Positions 5,216 to 10,528 of a DNA stretch of 10,528 nt are shown piece after piece (the first letter of the stretch is position 1; each line of letters begins with the position of its first letter). This DNA comes from Chloroflexota bacterium (GTDB taxonomy: Bacteria > Chloroflexota > Anaerolineae > 4572-78). A program made the position numbers and the translations under genes. The stretch is taken from NCBI GenBank assembly GCA_024278015.1, contig JAJRUC010000225.1, positions 1 through 10,528 of the forward strand, given 5' to 3'. The notes beneath the pieces were generated by a model. The model saw nothing but the letters and a program-made list of their open reading frames with translations, was not told the DNA's origin and ran no database searches.

Positions 5216-7498
5216 ATGTCTAAATATATTGCCAAACGCGCTATTCGCGGGGCGAATGCCCTGGTCTCTGAAGCAGAAATCATGCTCAAAAAAGCGCTGG
5301 CCGAAAAAGGCCCCGATACCCCGGTGGCCTTCCCGAACACAGCCTATTACCTGCCCGTAATTCTGGGCATAACCGGCCAGGAGGTGGAAACGCTGGGCCA
5401 GTTGCAGGAGGCAGTGACCCATGCCCGCAACCTGCTCCACCCCGTGCCCTCAAACAGGCACTGGACTCCCTACCTGGGTGAAACGCTGGACAGCGGCATG
5501 GCTACCCTGCTGGCCGCCGAAACCATTGAAGCCCTGCGTTTTGTGTACAAATTACAACCGGAGCCGTTCCCCGGCTTCCAAATGGCGGGCGGAACCATTT
5601 ACAGCAACGGTAACGGCAACGGCGACGGCATGAGCGGCCACCTGAACGGCCCCATTGATGATATCCAGTTGCGCTCGTGGGGTATTCAGCTTGTTGACGG
5701 CCGTATGCCCGGCTTTGCCGCCATTGTGGGCGCGGCCAAATCCAACGAAGTAGCCGTCAAAATTGTGCGCGAACTCCAGCGCCGAAACATCCTCACCTTC
5801 CTGTGCGGTAACGTCAACGGGCGCTCCATCATCCACCAGTTGCAGGAAGAAGGGGTGGAAATGGGCTACGATACCTATATCGTCCCCTTCGGCACCGATA
5901 CCATCAGCGCCATTTACGCCCTCGGCTTTGCCGCCCGCTCTGCCCTGACCTTCGGCGGGATGAAAGGCGGCCAGCCCCGCGAAATTTTGATGTACAACAA
6001 AGACCGCGTCTTCGCCTTTGTGCTGGCTTTGGGCGAAGTGGACGACCTGAAGTACGCCGCCGCCGCCGGGGCCATCAACTTCGGCTTCCCCGTCATCGCC
6101 GATACGGTCATCCCCCAGATTTTGCCCACCGGCATCACCACCTACGAACACGTCATCTCTATGCCCTGGAACGAAATTCGGGCCGCCGATGACATGGAAC
6201 GGGCCGAAAAAATGGTGCAAAAATGCATCGAAGTGCGCGGCGTAAAAATTAAAATTGCCGATGTGCCCGTGCCTGTGCCCTACGGCTCTGCCTTTGAAGG
6301 CGAGGTTGTGCGCCGGGCCGATATGCGGGTTGAGTTCGGCGGCAAAAAATCCCGCGCCTTTGAATACCTGCGTATGGTTGAAATGGACGACGTGGAAGAC
6401 GGCAAGATAGAAGTCATCGGGCCGGATTTTGCGGATATTGAAGCGGGCGGCTACCTGGATTTGGGCCTGGTCATTGAAGTGGCGGGCCGTAAAATGCAGC
6501 TTGACTTTGAACCCGTGCTTGAACGCCAGATACACTACTTCGTCAATGGCGCGTCCGGTATTCAGCACATCGGTCAGCGCGACATCGCCTGGATTCGCAT
6601 CAGCAAAAACGCCGCCGATAAAGGCTTCGACCTGAAACACTTCGGCGAAATATTGCACGCCCGCTTCCACGCCGATTTCGGCAGCATTGTCGATAAAGTG
6701 CAGGTGAAAGTCATCACCGACCCCGCCCTGCACGCCGAATGGCTGGTAACCGCCCGCGAAGCCTACGACTATCGCAACCGTCGTCTGGCAGACCTGACCG
6801 ACAGCAGCGTTGACCTGTTCTATTCCTGCACCCTGTGCCAGTCCTTCGCCCCGGACCACGTTTGCATCGTTTCGCCGGAAAGGCTGGGTCTGTGCGGAGC
6901 CTACAACTGGCTTGACTGCAAGGCCAGCTTTGAAATTAACCCCACCGGCCCCAACCAGCCCATCAAAAAAGAACGGGCCGTTGATGAAACAAAAGGCTAC
7001 TGGGAAGGAACCAATTCCTATGCCGAGCTGGCTTCGCACGGCAGCGTATCTGAAGTGGCGATGTACTCCATTATGGAAAATCCGATGACCGCCTGCGGTT
7101 GCTTTGAGTGCATTGTGATGATTGTGCCGGAGGCCAACGGCGTGATGGTCGTCTCCAGAGAAGACCCCAGCATGACCCCCGCCGGCATGACCTTCAGCAC
7201 CCTGGCCGGCATGGCCGGCGGCGGAGTGCAAACGCCGGGCGTAATGGGCGTGGGGAAATTTTACCTGAGCAGCCCCAAATTCATCTCTGCCGATGGCGGC
7301 TTCAAGCGCGTGGTATGGATGAGCAGCGTCCTCAAAAAGACGATGGCCGAAGAACTGAAACTGGTGGCTGAACGCGAAGGCGACCCGGACCTGATTAACA
7401 AAATCGCCGATGAAACCGTTTGCACCGAAGTGGACGAGTTGCTGGCCCACCTGGAAGCGGTTGGACACCCGGCCATGACGATGGATATGATGTTCTAG
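5216..7498 (+). CDS. acsB: Acetyl-CoA synthase, CODH/ACS ACS subunit (AcsB)
   Basis: Condenses CO, a methyl group from the corrinoid protein and CoA into acetyl-CoA at the Ni-Ni-[4Fe-4S] A-cluster. It has 760 residues against about 729 in Moorella. The A-cluster set is complete: C538, C541, C550 and C560 (CX2CX8CX9C) bind the cubane, with C541 the expected bridging ligand, and C627-G-C629 is the distal-nickel motif. An extra cysteine, C632, follows (CGCFEC). Other signatures are NTAYYLPVI near residue 42, SFAPDHVCIV, MTPAGMTFSTLAGM, and a C-terminus ending GHPAMTMDMMF. It is the bacterial form with the N-terminal CODH-contacting domain. That domain carries a Gly/Asn-rich insertion around residues 131-145. 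Start ATG 5216 follows AAGGAGGG (5200-5207) by 8 nt. It is cotranscribed with acsA; a palindrome lies just after the stop. Confidence 0.97.
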   Translation: MSKYIAKRAIRGANALVSEAEIMLKKALAEKGPDTPVAFPNTAYYLPVILGITGQEVETLGQLQEAVTHARNLLHPVPSNRHWTPYLGETLDSGMATLLAAETIEALRFVYKLQPEPFPGFQMAGGTIYSNGNGNGDGMSGHLNGPIDDIQLRSWGIQLVDGRMPGFAAIVGAAKSNEVAVKIVRELQRRNILTFLCGNVNGRSIIHQLQEEGVEMGYDTYIVPFGTDTISAIYALGFAARSALTFGGMKGGQPREILMYNKDRVFAFVLALGEVDDLKYAAAAGAINFGFPVIADTVIPQILPTGITTYEHVISMPWNEIRAADDMERAEKMVQKCIEVRGVKIKIADVPVPVPYGSAFEGEVVRRADMRVEFGGKKSRAFEYLRMVEMDDVEDGKIEVIGPDFADIEAGGYLDLGLVIEVAGRKMQLDFEPVLERQIHYFVNGASGIQHIGQRDIAWIRISKNAADKGFDLKHFGEILHARFHADFGSIVDKVQVKVITDPALHAEWLVTAREAYDYRNRRLADLTDSSVDLFYSCTLCQSFAPDHVCIVSPERLGLCGAYNWLDCKASFEINPTGPNQPIKKERAVDETKGYWEGTNSYAELASHGSVSEVAMYSIMENPMTACGCFECIVMIVPEANGVMVVSREDPSMTPAGMTFSTLAGMAGGGVQTPGVMGVGKFYLSSPKFISADGGFKRVVWMSSVLKKTMAEELKLVAEREGDPDLINKIADETVCTEVDELLAHLEAVGHPAMTMDMMF
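5606..5629 (+). repeat. In-frame hexamer repeat (AACGGN) in acsB
   Basis: Four 6-bp units (AACGGT, AACGGC, AACGGC, GACGGC) encode NG-NG-NG-DG at residues 131-138 of AcsB. They lie in a Gly/Asn-rich loop of the N-terminal domain that I do not recall in the Moorella enzyme. Whole-unit slippage would keep the frame, so length may vary between strains. Confidence 0.6.
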
Positions 7499-7535
7499 TG
7501 GCGCGTCAATCATTCATGTAATGAGTAGAGAACTA

Positions 7536-7567
7536 TTGCAGGGGCGCAATACATTGTGCCCCTGCAA
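7536..7567. repeat. 32-bp near-perfect palindrome between acsB and the CBS gene
   Basis: Left arm TTGCAGGGGCGCAAT (7536-7550), a 2-nt centre (AC), and a complementary right arm (7553-7567). All 15 positions pair, one as G-U; a real hairpin would open the innermost pair and leave a 4-nt loop. No T-run follows on either strand, so it is not a standard intrinsic terminator. It resembles REP-like palindromes with AGGGGC/GCCCCT arms that occur between genes in Chloroflexi and cyanobacteria; this is a recollection, not a search. In the mRNA it could protect the acsAB 3' end or lower expression downstream. Confidence 0.75.
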
Positions 7568-7603
7568 AACGGGCAATAGATACATCTTGTCCTGCAGGTA
7601 ATT

Positions 7604-8020
7604 ATGACTACAATATTTGTGCGCGACTTGATGCATAGAGATGTGATAACCTGTCCGAGCCGGATGCCCTTTGTGGAAGCTATCCGCGCCCTGGTTCAGC
7701 AGCAACGGGAAGCACTGGTTGCGGTGGATGAATATGGCCGGGCGGTGGGGGTGTTCGGCAAACGGGAAATTATTCAGGCCTATACCCGGCACGGGGCAAA
7801 CGTTGACCAACTGGCCGATTTGATTGTGCTGGATGCAATGTATTCCTCCGTGCCGGAAATACCGCCCGATATTCCGGCCATAACCGCCGCCCAATTGATG
7901 CTTGACCAGGGCCTGCGCGAAGTTTACGTGATGCACCACCCCGACAGCGCCCGCCCTGACCGTCCGGTGGGAGTGTTTACCCTGGATGATGTCTTGCAGC
8001 ATCTGGCCGGGACGGAATAA
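7604..8020 (+). CDS. Tandem CBS-domain protein within the acs cluster
   Basis: A 138-residue cytoplasmic protein made almost wholly of two CBS motifs (a Bateman module). The first spans about residues 4-60 (VRDLMHRDVITC, then ALVAVDEYGRAVGVFGKREI). The second spans about 73-136 (LDAMYSS, then REVYVMHH, then DRPVGVFTLDDVLQHL). Such modules usually bind adenine nucleotides or SAM and regulate a partner. No enzyme or DNA-binding domain is attached. It sits between acsB and acsD on the same strand, 105 nt after acsB and 49 nt before acsD. The ribosome site is modest (AGGT, 4 nt before ATG 7604). It could sense energy charge for the CODH/ACS system, but no partner is proven. It is not a standard Acs subunit. 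Confidence 0.88.
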   Translation: MTTIFVRDLMHRDVITCPSRMPFVEAIRALVQQQREALVAVDEYGRAVGVFGKREIIQAYTRHGANVDQLADLIVLDAMYSSVPEIPPDIPAITAAQLMLDQGLREVYVMHHPDSARPDRPVGVFTLDDVLQHLAGTE

Positions 8021-8069
8021 GCCATGTTTCAAAATTAATTTTTTATTGCAACCAAAGGAGGTTGTTGTT

Positions 8070-9023
8070 ATGCCGGCAATAGAAATTCCCAAAGAAAAAT
8101 GGAGCGGTCAGGTAAAAGAAGTGACCCTCGGAGCCACCGCCGCCGATGGAGGTACGCGCGTCAAAACGGTCACCATCGGAGGCGAAACCACCCTGCCCTT
8201 TTTACATTTTGAAGGCCAAATGCCGCATCGTCCGGTCATCGCCATCGAAATTATGGACCGCCCCCCCGCCGACTGGTCGCCGGTGTTGCTGGAAGCCTGG
8301 GGCGACGCCGTGCAAAATCCGGCAGACTGGGCCAAAGCCGCCGAAGCCGCCGGCGCGGAAATCATCGTTCTGCATTTCAGCCTCGGCCCGGATTTAAGCG
8401 CCGATTACGCCCAAAAAATTGTGCGGGCCGTGCTGGCAGCCACCGGCCTGCCCCTGATAGTCTTTGGGCCGGGCCAGGCCGATCTTGATAACGAGATTCT
8501 GGTTCCCGTGGCCGAAGCGGCCAAAGGCGAAAACATCGCTTTGGGCGTGTGCGAAGATAAAAACTATCGCACCATTGTGGCCGGGGCGCTGGCCCACGGC
8601 CAACTGGTGGTGGCTCGCACCGCTATGGACGTGAACCTGGCCAAGCAATTGAACATCCTCATTAGCGATATGGGCCTGCCCCTGGAACGGATTTTGATGG
8701 ACCCCACCACCGGCGCTTTGGGCTACGGCATGGAATACGGCTACAGCGTAATGGAACGCCTGCGCCTGGCCGCCCTGCAAGGCGACGGCATGACCCAACT
8801 GCCCATGATTGTTACCCCCGGCGAAGAAGCCTGGCGCACCAAAGAAGCCCGCGCCGGTGAAGGTATCCCCGCCGCCTGGGGCGATTGGGTTGAACGGGGT
8901 ATCAACTGGGAAACGCTCACCGCCGGCACGCTCGTTGAATCGGGGGCGGATGTGGTGGTTTTGCGCCATCCCGAATCGGTCAAACGCATTGACGCAATGA
9001 TTAACGCCTTGATGAACAACTAA
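8070..9023 (+). CDS. acsD: Corrinoid iron-sulfur protein small subunit (AcsD)
   Basis: Small subunit of the CFeSP heterodimer, a TIM-barrel protein that helps cradle the corrinoid carrying the methyl group from the methyltransferase to AcsB. It has 317 residues, near the usual size of about 320. Recognisable stretches are LPFLHFEGQMPHRPVIAIEI, GAEIIVLHFSLGPDLS, LGVCEDKNYRTIVAGALA, MDPTTGALGYGMEYGYSVM and VTPGEEAWRTKEAR. It has no Fe-S cysteine cluster, as expected. ATG 8070 is chosen because AAAGGAGGT (8054-8062) ends 7 nt upstream; longer in-frame starts reach back into the CBS gene and lack this site. acsC follows after 12 nt, so the two subunits are probably made together. Confidence 0.95.
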   Translation: MPAIEIPKEKWSGQVKEVTLGATAADGGTRVKTVTIGGETTLPFLHFEGQMPHRPVIAIEIMDRPPADWSPVLLEAWGDAVQNPADWAKAAEAAGAEIIVLHFSLGPDLSADYAQKIVRAVLAATGLPLIVFGPGQADLDNEILVPVAEAAKGENIALGVCEDKNYRTIVAGALAHGQLVVARTAMDVNLAKQLNILISDMGLPLERILMDPTTGALGYGMEYGYSVMERLRLAALQGDGMTQLPMIVTPGEEAWRTKEARAGEGIPAAWGDWVERGINWETLTAGTLVESGADVVVLRHPESVKRIDAMINALMNN

Positions 9024-9035
9024 CGGAGGTAAACA

Positions 9036-10388
9036 ATGGCACTTTCCGGCCTTCAAATTTATAAACTTTTGCCGGGCAGCAGTAAAAATCCCGCTGTAAA
9101 AAAACACGCAAACTGCAAGGCATGCGGCTTTCCCACTTGCCTGGCCTTTGCCATGAAGCTATCGCAAAAACAAGCCGAACTGACCCAATGCCCCTACGTG
9201 GAAGACGAAGCCAAAGCCAAACTGGAGGCTTCCGCCGCGCCGCCCATCCGCCTGATTACCGTGGCCGCCAACGGCAGCAAACTGGCTGTCGGCAACGAAA
9301 CCGTCCTCTTTCGCCACGAAAAGACCTTTTACCACCAACCCGGCCTGTTTGTGCGGGTCAAAGCCTCGCAAGCCGATGCCGCCGCCGTCGCCAAAGCGGT
9401 TAATGACTACTCCGTTGAATACGTGGGTATGGATTTGACGCTGGACGGTATTGCCGTTGAAGCCGATGGCGGTGACTTTGCCGCCGCCGTCTCGGCGGTG
9501 AAGGGCGCATCCTCTTTGCCGCTTGTCCTGCTCACTGAAGACCCCGCCCTGGCCGAAGCCGGCCTGAAAGCCGCCGAGGGCCTGACCCCGCTGCTGTGGG
9601 CCGCCACCCCGGATAACTGGGAAGCAATGGCGAAACTGGCCGCCCGGTATAAAGCGCCCCTGGCAGTGCGCGTTGATGACGGCGACATTAATCGCCTGGT
9701 TGACCTGGCCGAAAAAGTAAAAGCCGCCGGCGTGGAAGACATTGTGCTGGACCCCGGCCTGCGAGATTATGTCACCTCACTGGCCGTCTTCACCCAATTG
9801 CGCCGCCTGGCCCTGAAGAAAAATGAACGCCGGGTGGGCTACCCGCTGATTGCCTTTGCCGGTGACGACCTCGCCCTGGCCGGTCAGCACATTGCCAAGT
9901 ACGCCGGCTTCATTGTGCTGGACAGTTTCAGCCCCGGCACGGCCTATCCCCTGCTGGTGATGCGGGCCAACATCTTCACCGACCCCCAAAAGCCGATTCA
10001 GGTTCAACCCGGCCTGTACGAAATCAATCATCCCCAACCGGGCGACCCGCTGATGGTCACTACCAATTTCTCCATCACCTACTTTGCCGTGGCTAACGAA
10101 CTGGAAAGCAGCGGCCTGCCCGGCTGGCTGATGGTGGCCGATGCCGAGGGCATGAGCGTGCTCACGGCCTGGGCAGCCGGTAAGTTCGACGCCGAACGCA
10201 TCGCCAAGTCGGTTAAGACTCTGGGCGCGACCGAGAAGGTCAATCACCAGAGCCTGATCATCCCCGGCCATGTGGCCGTGCTGATGGGTGAGCTGGAAGA
10301 GGAGTTGCCGGGCTGGAAGATCATGGTGGGCCCGCGCGAGGCGGTCGACCTGCCCGCGTTCCTGAAGATGGTACGCCAGCCGGCCTAA
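9036..10388 (+). CDS. acsC: Corrinoid iron-sulfur protein large subunit (AcsC)
   Basis: Large, corrinoid-binding subunit of the CFeSP, which takes methyl from methyltetrahydrofolate:CFeSP methyltransferase and gives it to AcsB. It has 450 residues, the usual length. The N-terminal domain holds the [4Fe-4S] motif C27, C30, C35, C52 (CX2CX4CX16C, within NCKACGFPTC). A TIM barrel spans roughly 90-320. The C-terminal corrinoid-binding domain includes TTNFSITYFAVANELE (about 343-358), LIIPGHVAVLMGELEEELPG and VGPREAVDLPA. ATG 9036 follows CGGAGG by 6 nt. It ends in tandem in-frame stops, TAA-TAG (10386-10391). From about 10150, Lys and Glu codons change from mostly AAA/GAA to AAG/GAG. Confidence 0.97.
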   Translation: MALSGLQIYKLLPGSSKNPAVKKHANCKACGFPTCLAFAMKLSQKQAELTQCPYVEDEAKAKLEASAAPPIRLITVAANGSKLAVGNETVLFRHEKTFYHQPGLFVRVKASQADAAAVAKAVNDYSVEYVGMDLTLDGIAVEADGGDFAAAVSAVKGASSLPLVLLTEDPALAEAGLKAAEGLTPLLWAATPDNWEAMAKLAARYKAPLAVRVDDGDINRLVDLAEKVKAAGVEDIVLDPGLRDYVTSLAVFTQLRRLALKKNERRVGYPLIAFAGDDLALAGQHIAKYAGFIVLDSFSPGTAYPLLVMRANIFTDPQKPIQVQPGLYEINHPQPGDPLMVTTNFSITYFAVANELESSGLPGWLMVADAEGMSVLTAWAAGKFDAERIAKSVKTLGATEKVNHQSLIIPGHVAVLMGELEEELPGWKIMVGPREAVDLPAFLKMVRQPA

Positions 10389-10413
10389 TAGCGTCAACAC
10401 AAGATAACGCTCG

Positions 10414-10528
10414 ATGTCAGATAGCCAAACCTGTACGGTCGAATTTCAGCCGGCGGGGGTGACCGTCTCCGTCCCCGCCGGCACCCTGATCGTTGATGCA
10501 GCCCAGGAAGCCGGCATTGACCTCAACA
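10414..10528 (+). CDS. acsV: N-terminus of 2Fe-2S corrinoid activator (AcsV/RACo-like), cut by window edge
   Basis: 38 codons are present, opening MSDSQTCTVEFQPAG and continuing with VSVPAGTLIVDAAQEAGIDL. The pattern of beta strand, 'PAGTLIVDAAQEAGIDL' helix and turn is the start of a plant-type [2Fe-2S] ferredoxin domain; the cluster cysteines would come just beyond the edge. Directly after acsC, the best fit is the reductive activator of CFeSP (2Fe-2S domain plus ASKHA ATPase), which returns Co(II) to Co(I). Another ferredoxin-domain protein cannot be excluded from so short a piece. It starts 25 nt after the acsC stop with only a weak ribosome site, suggesting coupled translation. Confidence 0.72.
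   Translation, partial: MSDSQTCTVEFQPAGVTVSVPAGTLIVDAAQEAGIDLN

Noticed and set aside
5552..7513. Long open reading frame on the minus strand (about 650 codons) opposite acsB
   Set aside because: It is an antisense shadow caused by the codon bias of acsB. Its translation is rich in His, Gly, Phe and Val with no recognisable domain, while the plus strand encodes a complete AcsB.
7536..7567. Intrinsic terminator after acsB
   Set aside because: The stem is strong but is followed by AAAACGGG on the plus strand and TAGTTCTC on the minus strand, with no T-run. The following genes belong to the same pathway and strand.
8021..8069. Separate promoter or tiny gene in the AT-rich gap before acsD
   Set aside because: The only ATG frame there is four codons long, and I see no paired -35/-10; the gap is adequately explained by the strong acsD ribosome site.

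Overview
The window reads as anaerobic bacterial DNA, most likely Chloroflexota (Anaerolineae-like). That placement is inferred from the gene set, the GC-rich but AAA/GAA-using codon style, the strong GGAGG ribosome sites and a DnaQ-DinG fusion; no marker gene proves it. All recognised reading frames are intact, and both edges cut a gene.

Left part (1-2166, minus strand): the N-terminal 722 codons of a DinG-family helicase fused to a DnaQ-like 3'-5' exonuclease. It runs off the left edge. A good promoter lies at 2250-2278. Middle (2167-2578): a 412-bp divergent intergenic region with short palindromes next to the helicase promoter, five tandem 9-bp direct repeats (2412-2456) and a possible 21-codon leader ORF.

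Right part (2579 to the edge, plus strand): a tightly spaced gene cluster for the carbonyl branch of the Wood-Ljungdahl pathway. It opens with a small BldC/MerR-like DNA-binding domain joined to a heavy-metal-associated (HMA) fold that has lost its CxxC metal site. This gene overlaps by 8 nt the Ni-Fe CO dehydrogenase gene (acsA/cooS). Then come acetyl-CoA synthase (acsB), a 105-bp gap holding a 32-bp near-perfect palindrome, a tandem CBS-domain protein, the two corrinoid iron-sulfur protein subunits (acsD, acsC), and the first 38 codons of a 2Fe-2S protein that fits the corrinoid reductive activator (acsV/RACo).

How they work together: AcsA reduces CO2 to CO. AcsC/AcsD carry a methyl group on a corrinoid. 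AcsB joins CO, methyl and CoA into acetyl-CoA. AcsV re-reduces corrinoid that has become oxidised. The methyltransferase AcsE and the nickel-insertion ATPase CooC/AcsF are not in the window. The less familiar parts are the regulator-like HTH-HMA gene with its in-frame internal start, the 9-bp repeat array upstream of it, and the CBS protein inside the operon; together they suggest local control of, or nickel supply to, the CODH/ACS genes.
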